DNA of 64,000 nt from Polyangium jinanense (GTDB lineage: Bacteria; Myxococcota; Polyangia; Polyangiales; Polyangiaceae), in assembly GCF_028435365.1 (NCBI RefSeq), contig NZ_JAGTJJ010000001.1, forward strand, positions 62,001 through 126,000. The letters run 5' to 3'. The first letter of the stretch is position 1. Each line of letters opens with the position of its first letter. Of this stretch, positions 52,096-62,729 are shown piece after piece. Both the position numbers and the translations under genes were made by a program. The notes beneath the pieces are model-generated. The model did no database searches. It was given only the letters and a program-made list of their open reading frames with translations, and was not told the origin of the DNA.

Positions 52096-52671
52096 CGAAA
52101 GCATCCCCTGCGCCACCGTCTGCCCGCGCACCTCGACATCGGCCTCGAAATGCTGCACGTCCGCGCCCTCGCGGATGAGCCGGATCTCGTAGCTCAGCAC
52201 GTCGCCCGGAAAGACGTTGCGCAAGAAGCGGAGCTGGCTCGCGCCGATCGCGCCCGTGCGCATGGGGCCCGCCATCGTGATCGCGGCCAGGATGTCCTCG
52301 CCGAGGCCCGGCGTGAAGCCGGTTTCGAGGCGGTATCCGACGTCCGCGTTGCGCAGCGCCGACACGAGCTCGGATGCGTTCCGGCCGATTGCTTCGAGCT
52401 CGCGCTGCACGGCCACGAAGATCTGCAGCATGTTCGCCGCCTGCACGATGCCCTCGAGCGCGAGCGCCCGCGGCAGCATGGGCGGCGTCGGGAGCTCGGC
52501 CGAGAAAAACGGCTCGTTCACGCTCACCGCGCGCGACGCATGCAGCGTGGGGCGGGGCGCGCGTGAATACCCCTCGATCCGATCCACGAGCAAGAGCGGC
52601 GGCCGCTGCGGCAGGAGGAGCATCACGACAGCCGCGCCGAGGGGGAGTACGTCCGTTTTCGTCTGGGCCAT
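52066..52671 (-). CDS. FabZ/hotdog-fold protein lacking the catalytic His
   Basis: 201 aa. The start of the fold reads MLLLPQRPPLLLVDRIEGYS, where FabZ-type dehydratases have HRYPFLLVD; the His is Gln22 here. The helix Glu is kept (Glu73 in LALEGIVQAANML). The C-terminal strand SYEIRLIREGADVQHFEADV and the end VAQGMLSLSKVEGIL fit the fold. A dehydratase is doubtful without His; a binding or different hotdog thioester role is possible. It is convergent with Cys-rich gene 3 (30-bp overlap) and divergent from the gene at 52781. Confidence 0.75.
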   Translation of the reverse strand: MAQTKTDVLPLGAAVVMLLLPQRPPLLLVDRIEGYSRAPRPTLHASRAVSVNEPFFSAELPTPPMLPRALALEGIVQAANMLQIFVAVQRELEAIGRNASELVSALRNADVGYRLETGFTPGLGEDILAAITMAGPMRTGAIGASQLRFLRNVFPGDVLSYEIRLIREGADVQHFEADVEVRGQTVAQGMLSLSKVEGILR

Positions 52672-52763
52672 GCGCGAGACGACTATCGCACAGCTCCACG
52701 CCGGGCAAAAGCCCAGGCCATGCGCCGCCCCGGCTGGCCCTCGTCAACCCCGGGGATAACCCG

Positions 52764-52769
52764 TATTCT
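52764..52769 (+). promoter_or_regulatory. Candidate -10 element of the M61-like gene
   Basis: TATTCT ends 11 nt before the ATG at 52781. No convincing -35 is seen at 16-18 bp. Confidence 0.25.
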
Positions 52770-52780
52770 CGCTTTCCCGT

Positions 52781-54571
52781 ATGCGCTCTCGCTCGTTCGT
52801 CCTCGCGCTCGCCCTCGCCGCCGCCGCTTGCACGACGCCTCCCCCGAACGCGCCTTCCCGCTGCCCCGAGCCCACGAACGAGCGCGTGAAAACCTCCGGC
52901 GCCAAACCCGTCCCCGCGTCTCCCGCGGCTTCTCCGACGCGCGAAGGACCCGGCCTCGACGTCACGATCCGTCCCGTCCCCGCGGCGGCCGCGATCGACG
53001 TGACGCTCGCGTTCCGCGGCGCCGGCGCGTTCCCCGGCCGCACGTTCTCGATACGCACGCCCGATCCGAAGGCCTTTCGAATGAAGGAGGCGCGCGACGC
53101 GCGCGGGACGATCGACGCGCGCCCGGCTCCGCACCCGGATCACGTCGCGATCGAGCTCGCGCGCGCCCCCGAGGGCGAGCTTCGCCTCGTGTACACCGTC
53201 GAGTCGCGCGTGACGCCGGGAAAACTGCCTTTCCTGCTCTCGGATCCCGACCGCCTCGAGGTCACCGGCGACGCGCTCCTCCTGCCCGACGCCGCGCGCG
53301 ATCTGCGCCTCGCCGTGAAGCTCGAAATCGATTTGAGCCCCTACGGTACGCTGGAGAGCGGCGCCTCCGTGAGCGGCGCGGCGACGAGCTTCGGCATCGG
53401 CGCGTCGCGCGAGGTGAACACGACCGCGGACGAGCTGCGCGGCGCGGTGATGGTCACGGGCCGCATGGGCACGGCTGTCTTCGACACGCTCGAAGGGCAC
53501 GACGAGGCCGCGTGGTTCGGCTACACCGCCTTCGATCCGCGCCCCGTCTCCGCGGACACCGCCGCGTTCCGCACCGCCGCAGGTGAGCTCTTCGGCGAGC
53601 GCAGCCCGATCCCGCAAACGTTCCTCATCGTGCCCGAGCCCGGCCCCGTCGGCAGGTTCGTCGCGGCGCGACGCACGCGCAGCGTGCTCTTGCACGTCGC
53701 CGTGGGCGAACCCTGGTCGGGGCCGCTGCGCATCGCGACCTCGGTGGAGATGCTCCGCGCGTGGGTCGGCGAGCGGCTCTGGATCGGGCCCGAAGATCCG
53801 GCGCGTCAAGCCGAGGGCGCGTGGTTCGCCGAAGGCGTCGTGCGACACCTCGCGCGGGACATGCTCTTTCGGTTCGGCCTCGTGACGCCGCTCGAAGTGG
53901 CCGACGAGGTGAACGGGCTCGAGTCCGTGATCGCGACGTCGCCACGCAGCAAAGAGGGGAACGCGGCGCTCGCGAAGAGCTTCCGCGAGCCCGGCGTCGT
54001 GCCGCTGCTCGTCGCGCGCGGGGCGCTTTACGCGCTGCATGTCGACGCTGCGATCCGAGCGAAGAGCGGCGGCCAGAAGAGCCTCCAGGAGGTCCTGCGC
54101 GCGCTCTACGCGAAGGCCAAGGAGCGACGCGGCCCGCTGCCCGTCTCGGCGTGGACCTCTGCCCTCACGGCCGAGATCAGCCCGGCCGAGGTCGAGGTCT
54201 TCGCCGAGGCGATCGAGCGCGGGGGCAAGCTCGATCTGCCCGACAACGCGCTCGGCCCTTGTTTCCGCAGGGAAACGCGGCGCTACGAGCGGTACGACCT
54301 CGGCTTCGACGAGGCCGCGACGCGCGCGAAAATCCCGCCCGTACTCGTGGGGGTTCGTCCGGACGGACCTGCGGCGAAGGCGGGCTTGCGCGAGGGCGAC
54401 GAGCTCGTCGAAGGCTTGACCTCGGCGGGGCGGAGCGACGTGCCGGTGACGATCGTCGTGCAGCGGGGCGACGACCGCATCAACGCGAAATACCGGCCTG
54501 CCGGGCCCTCCGCGAGCGGCCGCGGCTGGTCGCGGCGCAAGGACGTGCCCGACGAAAAATGCACCAAATAA
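52781..54571 (+). CDS. M61-like lipoprotein with PDZ domain, zinc motif absent
   Basis: 596 aa. The lipobox is LALAAAACTT. An N-terminal beta domain (about 60-200) precedes a helical domain whose segment SVEMLRAWVGERLWIG takes the place of HEYFHxWN in M61 glycyl aminopeptidases; neither His is present. EGAWFAEGVVRHLARDML parallels the downstream WFxEGxTxYY helix. A PDZ-like end (PPVLVGVRPDGPAAKAGL, REGDELVEG) closes it. The layout matches M61 but no zinc site is visible, so a non-peptidase or peptide-binding role is inferred. The family call rests on pattern alone. It is followed 83 bp later by bpt. Confidence 0.65.
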   Translation: MRSRSFVLALALAAAACTTPPPNAPSRCPEPTNERVKTSGAKPVPASPAASPTREGPGLDVTIRPVPAAAAIDVTLAFRGAGAFPGRTFSIRTPDPKAFRMKEARDARGTIDARPAPHPDHVAIELARAPEGELRLVYTVESRVTPGKLPFLLSDPDRLEVTGDALLLPDAARDLRLAVKLEIDLSPYGTLESGASVSGAATSFGIGASREVNTTADELRGAVMVTGRMGTAVFDTLEGHDEAAWFGYTAFDPRPVSADTAAFRTAAGELFGERSPIPQTFLIVPEPGPVGRFVAARRTRSVLLHVAVGEPWSGPLRIATSVEMLRAWVGERLWIGPEDPARQAEGAWFAEGVVRHLARDMLFRFGLVTPLEVADEVNGLESVIATSPRSKEGNAALAKSFREPGVVPLLVARGALYALHVDAAIRAKSGGQKSLQEVLRALYAKAKERRGPLPVSAWTSALTAEISPAEVEVFAEAIERGGKLDLPDNALGPCFRRETRRYERYDLGFDEAATRAKIPPVLVGVRPDGPAAKAGLREGDELVEGLTSAGRSDVPVTIVVQRGDDRINAKYRPAGPSASGRGWSRRKDVPDEKCTK

Positions 54572-54654
54572 AGCAGCCGGACAGCCTCGCGTGACCGGGC
54601 TCTGGTGAAGCGCTATCCGTCCGTGCGACACTGCTGCCGAGCCCGATCGCGTCC

Positions 54655-55392
54655 ATGGCCCGCCTGATTCAGCACATCGTCGAACCCCCGCGCGCCTGCT
54701 CGTACATCCCGAACGAGCGCGCATCGCTCGAACATCACATCCTGCTCGACGTCGATCCCGAAGAGCTCGACACCCTGCTCGAGCGAGGCGTCCGCCGCTT
54801 CGGTCCCGATTACTTCCGCCCCGTGTGCCCGTCCTGCGCCGCGTGCGTCCCGACGCGTATCCTCGCGAGCGAGTTCAAGCCGAGCCGCAGCCAGCGCCGC
54901 GCGCGCAATCGCGGCGCGGAGTTTCGTATCGTGGTCGGGCCGCCGCGCGTCGACGCGGATCGGATCGCCCTCTATCACACCTGGCACGCCGACCGGGAGC
55001 GCGCGCGGGAATGGACGCCGGGAAAGCTGACCTCGCGCGATTATTTCTATCAATTCGCGTTCCCGCACCCGTCCGCGCGCGAGGTCGCGTATTACGACGA
55101 CGAGGCCGGCGGGCGCCTCGTGGCGATCGGCATCTGCGACGAGACGCCGCGCGCCTGGAGCGCGGTGTATTGTTTTTACGATCCCGCCTATGCCTGGCGC
55201 TCGCCCGGCGTGGGCAACGTGCTCGCGCTCGTGGAGATCGCCCAGAGGCAGGGCAAACCTTACGTCTATCTCGGATATCGCGTCGCGGGCTGCCCGTCCT
55301 TACGTTACAAGGCGGCGTTCCACCCGCAGGAGATCCTGCCGCGTTTGCCCGCGGACGGAGAGCCGCCGCGTTGGACGCGGACCGAGGAGTGA
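54655..55392 (+). CDS. bpt: Aspartate/glutamate leucyl-tRNA-protein transferase
   Basis: 245 aa. The N-terminal domain has SYIPNERASLEHHILLD, FGPDYFRPVCPSCAACVPTR with paired CxxC motifs, and the catalytic GNAT-like domain has YHTWHADRERAREW, AFPHPSAREVAYYDDEAGGR and YVYLGYRVAGCPSLRYKAAF. Bpt adds Leu from leucyl-tRNA to N-terminal Asp or Glu, marking proteins for ClpSAP under the N-end rule. Clp genes are not in the window. Length and blocks agree with the bacterial Bpt family rather than Aat. It is convergent with the cytochrome oxidase operon (10-bp gap). Confidence 0.93.
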   Translation: MARLIQHIVEPPRACSYIPNERASLEHHILLDVDPEELDTLLERGVRRFGPDYFRPVCPSCAACVPTRILASEFKPSRSQRRARNRGAEFRIVVGPPRVDADRIALYHTWHADRERAREWTPGKLTSRDYFYQFAFPHPSAREVAYYDDEAGGRLVAIGICDETPRAWSAVYCFYDPAYAWRSPGVGNVLALVEIAQRQGKPYVYLGYRVAGCPSLRYKAAFHPQEILPRLPADGEPPRWTRTEE

Positions 55393-55402
55393 ATTCTCCG
55401 AA

Positions 55403-55723
55403 TCACGGATAGGGGTGCGCGGCAGGATCGGGCCGCGGCGGGAACGTCTTGCGGGTCAACGGATCGGCGGCCGTGAGCGCGACGAGCAGCGCGATGAACA
55501 GGAACGTCAGAATGACGATCAGCCTGTTCGCGAAGCGCTGCTCGACGAGGTGCATGAAGATGAACAGCACGACGAACGTCTTCGCGACCGAGATCGCGAG
55601 CGCAATGACGAGCTCCGCTTCGCCGAGGCCGAGGCGCGAGATCCCGAACGACAGGAACGTCAGCACGAGCAGGGCGATCCACGAGCCGATGAGCTTGGGT
55701 GTGGTGACGTGCGCGCTGATCAT
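55403..55723 (-). CDS. ctaF: Cytochrome c oxidase subunit IV
   Basis: 106 aa from the ATG at 55723. Three hydrophobic helices (GSWIALLVLTFLSFGIS, LVIALAISVAKTFVVLFIFM, LIVILTFLFIALLVALTAAD) and the motif FIFMHLVEQ match the small subunit IV of caa3-type oxidases. It is the last gene of the operon, 8 bp after subunit III. It supports assembly of the complex in the inner membrane. The C-terminus is Pro-rich (PPRPDPAAHPYP). Confidence 0.85.
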   Translation of the reverse strand: MISAHVTTPKLIGSWIALLVLTFLSFGISRLGLGEAELVIALAISVAKTFVVLFIFMHLVEQRFANRLIVILTFLFIALLVALTAADPLTRKTFPPRPDPAAHPYP

Positions 55724-55731
55724 GTCGCCTC

Positions 55732-56341
55732 TCAATCCGTGAGGTAGAAGAGGGGCCAGAGGAAAATCCAGACGACGTCGACGAGGTGCCAATACAGGCC
55801 GACATTCTCGACGGCGACGTAGCGATGGGTGCCGTATCTCCCCTTCAAGCAGAGCACGGCCACCGCGGCGAGCATGATCATGCCGGCGATCACGTGCAGG
55901 CCGTGCAGGGCCGTCATGAACCAGTAGAGCGTGTACCCGAGGACCACGCCGGCCGGCGGCTGCTCCACGAACGAGTACATCCCGGCGGGGAGCGCGTTCT
56001 CGTGAATGTGGTGGGCGTATTCGAAGCCCTTGACCACGAGGAAGACGGCGCCGAACGCGGTCGACAGGGCGAGGAGCCCGGCGGCGAGGCGGGCCTTGTT
56101 TTCCCGAATGAAATGGACGCCCAGGGCCACCGTGAAGCTCGACGTGATGAGCACGACCGTGTTCGTCGTCCCGAGCGCCACGCTGTTGTGGTGGAGCGCC
56201 TGGACGAACCCGGCCGGGTACATCGCGCGGTAATACGCGTAGGCCGCGAAGAGGGCCCCGAAGAGCAGCGTCTCGCTGCCGAGGAACATCCACATCGCGA
56301 GCCGCGCGGCGTGGTCCTGCTTTTCGAGGGTCTCGAATTGC

Positions 56342-56364
<23 letters not shown>
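55732..56364 (-). CDS. ctaE: Cytochrome c oxidase subunit III
   Basis: 210 aa. Five or more membrane helices start with MWMFLGSETLLFGALFAAYA. The family end reads YWHLVDVVWIFLWPLFYL with VENVGLYWHLVD. The internal Glu in GSETLLF is that of COX3. It overlaps ctaD by 23 bp. It is part of the caa3 oxidase in the inner membrane and forms no redox site of its own. Confidence 0.93.
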
Positions 56365-58005
<1,641 letters not shown>

Positions 58006-58009
<4 letters not shown>

Positions 58010-59094
58010 TGCACCCCCTCCTGCGTCTCCGGAACGGTGACCGTGCCCCAGGGCGTCGCGCCTGGCTTCGGGCGCACGTCACGCAGGCTCTTCATGAGCT
58101 CGATGATGGCGCCCGCCTGGGCCGGGCGAATCTGGCCAAGGAAACTCGGCATGATGCGCTGATACCCCGCGTGAACGTGCACGAACGGATCCATCATCGA
58201 CTCGGTGATATACGCCTCGTCGACCTTCGCGCTGCCGCCGCCTTCGAGCGGGACCGTGGTGCCGTAGAGGCCCGCCCAGGTCGGACCGAGGTGCGGCGTG
58301 CCGTCGATGGTATGGCAGCGAAAACAGCCGAGCTCGGCCGCGGCCCGTTTTCCCTGTTCAACCATGCTCAGGGGCTCCGGCGGCGCGTATTCCGTGACGG
58401 AGGACGGGCGCAGGTCGACCGGGCCCGCCACGGCCGGCTCCGGCGATTTGCCTTGCAGCCAGCGCTCGTATTCCTCGGGCGGGAGCGCGATGACCTCGCC
58501 GCGCATGGTCGAGTGGCTGACGCCGCAATACTCCGTGCACAGGATGTCGTACCGGCCCGGCTCCTTCGCCTCGAACCAGAGCGTGGTGAGTCGCCCCGGG
58601 AGCACGTCCTGCTTCAGCCGGAAATCCGGCACGAAGAAGCTGTGAATGACGTCACGGGAGGTGAGGATCAGCTTCACGGGCCGCCCGGCGGGGACGTACA
58701 GCGTCGAGATGGAGTTCGCGCCCTCTGGATACGCGAATTTCCACATCCATTGTTTGCCCGTGACGTAGATCTCGAGCGCGTTCTCCGGCGGGACGCGGAT
58801 GGTCATGAATTGCCAGAATCCGATCACCCACCACACGATGAACATGCCGAAGAGGCCGACCACGACCACGGCTTCGAGCCAGATGGCCGGCGTCGCCTCG
58901 GGCACGCGGCGCGACGGGTGCTTCTGGACGGCCGTGCGGCGATAGCGGAACAAGAACCACCCGCCGATGAGGGTCACCAGCAAGGCGCCCCCCATCGTCA
59001 TGATGATGACGAAATAATGGAGCTTGTCGATCTCCTCGGCAATGGTGGACGCCTGCCGCGGCAAAAACAGGATCGTACGGAGCAGCTCGTTCAT
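58006..59094 (-). CDS. ctaC: Cytochrome c oxidase subunit II with fused cytochrome c (caa3 type)
   Basis: 362 aa. Two N-terminal helices (FVIIMTMGGALLVTLIGGWF; LEAVVVVGLFGMFIVWWVIG) anchor a CuA domain: His151 (VIHSFF) and CTEYCGVSHSTM with Cys186, Cys190, His194 and Met197. A C-terminal cytochrome c domain has the heme motif CFRCH at 257-261 and a distal Met in QRIMPSFLGQ. It receives electrons at the periplasmic face and passes them to CuA. The start overlaps the SCO stop by 4 bp and the stop overlaps ctaD, so translation is coupled. Confidence 0.95.
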
Positions 59095-59909
59095 CGGGGT
59101 TCACCCCCTCGTCCCCGGCGCCGATCCCGGCGCCACAACATGCCCAGGGTCGTTCCGACCGTGCACAGAATCAGGAGCGATCCAATGCGGAGAAACCCGG
59201 TGATGTACGGCCCGTACCTTCGCGTCGCCGGGTCGTAGCGATAACAGGTGACGAGCACGCGATCGACGATCGTGCCGACCTTGCCCGCCGCAGCCTCGAC
59301 GAGGGCGAGCCGCAAATCCCACGCGGAGGGCTCGAGCCCGTAGAGGTACCGCGAGATGCGCCCGCCCGGCGCGAGCACCGTGACGACCGCCGGGTGCGCA
59401 TATTGCTCGGTCGAGGAATCATAGCCATAACGGAAGCCCACGGCGTCCGCCACGGCGCGCGACGCCTCGGCCGTCCCCACGAGGAACCGCAGGCTTTCCG
59501 GCTTCGCGCCGAGCTTCTCGGCGAGCGCATCCCTGCGCTTCGCGGCATCGGTCGGCGTATCCTCCGGATCGATGCTGACCGTGACGAGCCGATAATCCTC
59601 GCCGGGCGTATACCCCGCCTCCGCGAGGCCCTTCGAAACGCCCGTGAGCAAAAGCGGGCAGAGCATCGGGCAGCGGTAATAAGCGAGCACGAGGAGCACG
59701 GGGACATCGCCCGCGAGGAGCTCGCCCGTCTTCACCTCTTCCCCGCGCTCGCCGCGCAGGACGATATCGCGCGGAACGTAGCCGCCGAGGCGCTCGTCGA
59801 CGTCCGCCTGCCTTGCCGCCATGGGGAGCGCGCGCGTCTCCTCCGCGGCGGCGACCGGCGCGCCCGCGAGCATCATGGAGAGGGCCATGGCCCAGCCGAA
59901 TCGTCTCAC
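59091..59909 (-). CDS. SCO1/SenC copper chaperone with C-terminal membrane anchor
   Basis: About 272 aa from a GTG (GGGGAG 6 nt upstream); a TTG one codon earlier is possible. A signal peptide (WAMALSMMLAGAPVAAAEET) leads to a thioredoxin fold with the copper-binding CPMLC (near residue 80) and the partner His in YAHPAVVTVLAP. A late hydrophobic segment (GSLLILCTVGTTLGMLW) anchors it to the membrane. SCO proteins deliver copper to CuA of subunit II, which is the next gene. Confidence 0.92.
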   Translation of the reverse strand: MRRFGWAMALSMMLAGAPVAAAEETRALPMAARQADVDERLGGYVPRDIVLRGERGEEVKTGELLAGDVPVLLVLAYYRCPMLCPLLLTGVSKGLAEAGYTPGEDYRLVTVSIDPEDTPTDAAKRRDALAEKLGAKPESLRFLVGTAEASRAVADAVGFRYGYDSSTEQYAHPAVVTVLAPGGRISRYLYGLEPSAWDLRLALVEAAAGKVGTIVDRVLVTCYRYDPATRRYGPYITGFLRIGSLLILCTVGTTLGMLWRRDRRRGRGGEPR

Positions 59910-59965
59910 CAAGAGCTCCCCCTAACGCCCACGCCCCCAGAGGGCGCGGCGCTCCTTCGATGCCG

Positions 59966-60346
59966 CTACCGACCCGCGCCGCTCACGACGAGGTCCATGG
60001 CCACGTCAATCGGGACTTGCACCTTGCTGCGATCCTCGCCCACCCATTCGAATCGCTCGATCGATTGACGTTTCGTGAGGTGGACGATCTGCCCTCGCCC
60101 GAGGTTCGAAAACAGCTCCTCGTGGACGTTCGAGCGCTCCTTGATGGGGCCGAGGTGCTCCTCGGGATAGACCCCCGAGGGCCGGAGCTCGGCCTCGCGG
60201 TACCGTTGAAGCACGTAGGAGACCCCCGTGAGCACGAGGGCGAACGCAATGGAACCCAGGACAGCGTACATGATCAGGCGCGGCGGGAGGACGTCCTCCT
60301 CCTGCCTGACGATTCCGTGACGCTTTTCGTGCTCGGGATGGCTCAT
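59966..60346 (-). CDS. Small single-span membrane protein of the ACIII operon
   Basis: 126 aa. One predicted helix (RLIMYAVLGSIAFALVLTGV) follows a charged N-terminus (MSHPEHEKRHGIVRQEEDVL). The rest is a polar C-terminal region (ERSNVHEELFSNLGRGQIVH, LTKRQSIERFEWVGEDRSKV). It starts 2 bp after the ActF stop and lies 56 bp upstream of the SCO gene. The position, between actF and the oxidase genes, resembles that of ActG in some alternative complex III operons; I cannot confirm homology. A subunit or assembly role is inferred. Confidence 0.75.
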   Translation of the reverse strand: MSHPEHEKRHGIVRQEEDVLPPRLIMYAVLGSIAFALVLTGVSYVLQRYREAELRPSGVYPEEHLGPIKERSNVHEELFSNLGRGQIVHLTKRQSIERFEWVGEDRSKVQVPIDVAMDLVVSGAGR

Positions 60347-60348
60347 GG

Positions 60349-61530
60349 TCAAAGGCTCCCGTACCGGAATGCGGCCTCGAGCGAGGTGTCGTTTTTCGGG
60401 ACAATCGGGCGACCACGCAGGCGGAACGTGCCGAACGCGAGCGCGGCCCCGCCGACGCAGACGAGCGCGGCGACGTCGAGCCAGTGCACGATGGGCCCCT
60501 CGGCGCGCACGGAGGGCATGACGAGCCATTCCATGTCGACCCAGTGCATGAAGAGGATCCAGAGCGCGATCGGCGCGAGCGTGCTCGGCTGCTGCTTGAC
60601 CCGATACGGGAGCAGCGCGAAGAACGGAATGACGAAACGGCCGGCCGCGACGAGGATGCTGAGCGGGGCGAACTCCCTCATGCGGGGCGCATAAAACGAC
60701 GCCTCGTGGGGCTTGTTCGTGATCCAGATCAAGAAGAACTGGAAGTACGCGATGTACGCCCAGAAGATCGTGAACGCGAGCAGGAGCCGGCCGAGCGCGT
60801 AATAATGGGAGCTGCCCACCCGGGTGAGCATGCCCGCGCGCTGCAGGCCATAGGTCGCGAGCACGAGGAGCGCGAGCGCGCCCAGGAAACCGCCGGCGAA
60901 CCAGTACACCCCGAACATGGTCGAATACCAGGCAGGAGTGAGGGACATGAGCCAATCGACGCCCGCGAACGTGAACGCGAGCGCGACCGGAGGCAGCCCG
61001 AGCGCCGAGAGGGCGCGGAACCGCGGTTTGTCCGTGGCCGCCGGGGCCCAATCCCCGCGCAGCGACCAGCGGCGGAGGAAATACGAGATGCCGAGCCAAA
61101 CGCCGAAATACAGGAACGCGCGGACGAAGAACGAGGACGTGTTCAGGTACGGCAGCTTGTGCTCGACGAGATGCTGGACTTCGTGTTCGTGGATCGTGGA
61201 CGGCGACGTCCAGGGATAAATCGTGGTGATGCCGACGGCGATCGGAATGAATCCGATCACGGCGAGCGGCAGGACGCCCGTGACGCCCTCGATGACGCGG
61301 CGGAGAGCGACGGGCCATTTCGCGTCCATCGCGTGGACGATCATCAGGAAGATGAGTCCGCCGACGAGCAGGGAGACGAGCCACGCATAGGCCGAGAGGT
61401 AGGCGTAGAATGCGTCCCGGCCGTGGGCGACGCCGCCCACGACGAGCGCGATCGCGCCGACGACGAACGCGAGGAAGCCTCCGAGGATGAGCCGACCTCC
61501 TCCGGTGAAAATGCTGGGTTCCGTGTTCAT
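60349..61530 (-). CDS. actF: Alternative complex III subunit ActF (NrfD-like quinol-binding type)
   Basis: 393 aa with about ten membrane helices (LILGGFLAFVVGAIALVVGG, LAFTFAGVDWLMSLTPAWYS, LGRLLLAFTIFWAYIAYFQF). The DWLMSLTPAWYSTMFGVYWF and YFQFFLIWITNKPHE segments typify ActF. ActF and ActC are the two large membrane subunits of alternative complex III, which oxidises menaquinol and passes electrons to cytochrome c. The start overlaps the ActE stop by 4 bp. Confidence 0.92.
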   Translation of the reverse strand: MNTEPSIFTGGGRLILGGFLAFVVGAIALVVGGVAHGRDAFYAYLSAYAWLVSLLVGGLIFLMIVHAMDAKWPVALRRVIEGVTGVLPLAVIGFIPIAVGITTIYPWTSPSTIHEHEVQHLVEHKLPYLNTSSFFVRAFLYFGVWLGISYFLRRWSLRGDWAPAATDKPRFRALSALGLPPVALAFTFAGVDWLMSLTPAWYSTMFGVYWFAGGFLGALALLVLATYGLQRAGMLTRVGSSHYYALGRLLLAFTIFWAYIAYFQFFLIWITNKPHEASFYAPRMREFAPLSILVAAGRFVIPFFALLPYRVKQQPSTLAPIALWILFMHWVDMEWLVMPSVRAEGPIVHWLDVAALVCVGGAALAFGTFRLRGRPIVPKNDTSLEAAFRYGSL

Positions 61531-62135
61531 CGAAGCTCCTCCTGCATCCGCACGCGGACGGGCTCGGGCAAGACGCCGACGGCGACGCCTTTCGTACGAA
61601 GCTGGAGCGCGCGCACGTAGGCGACGACGGACCAGCGCTCCTCGACGCCAAGCTCCTGTCCATAGGTGGGCATGAGCCCGTAGCCCTGGGCAATGGCCTG
61701 GTAGACGCGCCCCACGGGGTAATCGAGGACAGGCGCCTCGACAAAGCTCGGAGGCTTGCGCAGCTCCATGTTGTCCGCGACGACACTCACGCCATCGCCG
61801 CCCACGCCGTGGCAGGCCGCGCAGAAGACCTCGTAGCGCTCCCGGCCGTGATCCAGCATGGGCCGCGAGAGTGGGATGGGAATGGCCTCGACGAACTTCC
61901 CGTCTACCATTCCGCTGATCACCTCGGGCGGGCCGAGAAACCGCTCGCGCGGGACGGTGCCCTCGGGAGGCTCGCGCATGACGCGGCGATCGTCGAAGAA
62001 CGGTGCCTCCTCGTAATACTCGAAATGCGCCTGGTTCACCATGCGCTCGAAATCACGCTCGGTGCCCGAACTGTTGCAGCTCGCGAGGAGCGGGCACACG
62101 GCGAGGACGAGCGGAAGGGCGGCGATGGTCTTCAC
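61527..62135 (-). CDS. actE: Alternative complex III monoheme cytochrome c subunit ActE
   Basis: 202 aa from a GTG overlapping the actD stop. The lipobox LLASC (Cys20) anchors it. The single heme c motif CAACH is at 105-109, followed by GVGGDGVSVVADNMELRKPP and a distal Met in GYGLMPTYGQEL. It is the electron exit subunit of alternative complex III and probably contacts the cytochrome c domain of oxidase subunit II, encoded four genes downstream. Confidence 0.93.
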   Translation of the reverse strand: MKTIAALPLVLAVCPLLASCNSSGTERDFERMVNQAHFEYYEEAPFFDDRRVMREPPEGTVPRERFLGPPEVISGMVDGKFVEAIPIPLSRPMLDHGRERYEVFCAACHGVGGDGVSVVADNMELRKPPSFVEAPVLDYPVGRVYQAIAQGYGLMPTYGQELGVEERWSVVAYVRALQLRTKGVAVGVLPEPVRVRMQEELR

Positions 62136-62728
62136 GACTCCTCTCCCTCCATTCGCTCGAGCCGTTCGTCGAGCTCGGCGTCGGTCGCCGGATGCGCCCC
62201 GAGCGGCTCGACGCGGCTCGCGCCGAGCTCCCTGAGCTTGCGCGCGGTCGCCTCGCGATCGAAGGCGGGATCGAGGTCGGAGACGGCCAGGAAAAACTTG
62301 TCGATGCTGGCGCGATCGAAGCCCGGCACCTCGAAGATCGGCTGCCACAGGGATGGCAGGCCGGACCAGAGGGCGAGGATGACACAGGCCGAAAGCGCCG
62401 AGAAGAGCACGGCCATCTCGAACGTGGCCGGGACGAACGCGGGCGGCGCGTGGGCGGGCCTGCCGCCGGCATTCAGGGGGTAATCGACACCGTCCGTCCA
62501 CCATTGCACGAGGTAGGCGACCGCGGCCGCCGCGATGGCGAACGGGAACACCACGAATCCGATGCGAGAGCGCCCGCGGCCGATGGCCCGTTCGAGCTCG
62601 AGGAGGGGGTACGGCGTGTACCCTTCGAGCCTGCGGTACCCGGATTTGCGGAGCTCGTGGGCCGCCCGGATGATCTGCTCGGGCGTGTCGAACGCGCCGA
62701 CGATCCCGCTTTGCTGCGTCCTCCGCAT
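62132..62728 (-). CDS. actD: Alternative complex III subunit ActD (DUF3341)
   Basis: 198 aa. The N-terminal soluble part is GIVGAFDTPEQIIRAAHELR and YTPYPLLELERAIGRG, then two helices (IGFVVFPFAIAAAAVAYLVQ; FEMAVLFSALSACVILALWS) with the conserved DGVDYPLNAGG between them. The end carries SDLDPAFDREATARKLRELG. This matches ActD/DUF3341. It has no cofactor and helps hold ActC and ActF. It starts 1 bp after the ActC stop. Confidence 0.93.
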   Translation of the reverse strand: MRRTQQSGIVGAFDTPEQIIRAAHELRKSGYRRLEGYTPYPLLELERAIGRGRSRIGFVVFPFAIAAAAVAYLVQWWTDGVDYPLNAGGRPAHAPPAFVPATFEMAVLFSALSACVILALWSGLPSLWQPIFEVPGFDRASIDKFFLAVSDLDPAFDREATARKLRELGASRVEPLGAHPATDAELDERLERMEGEES

Positions 62729-62729
62729 T

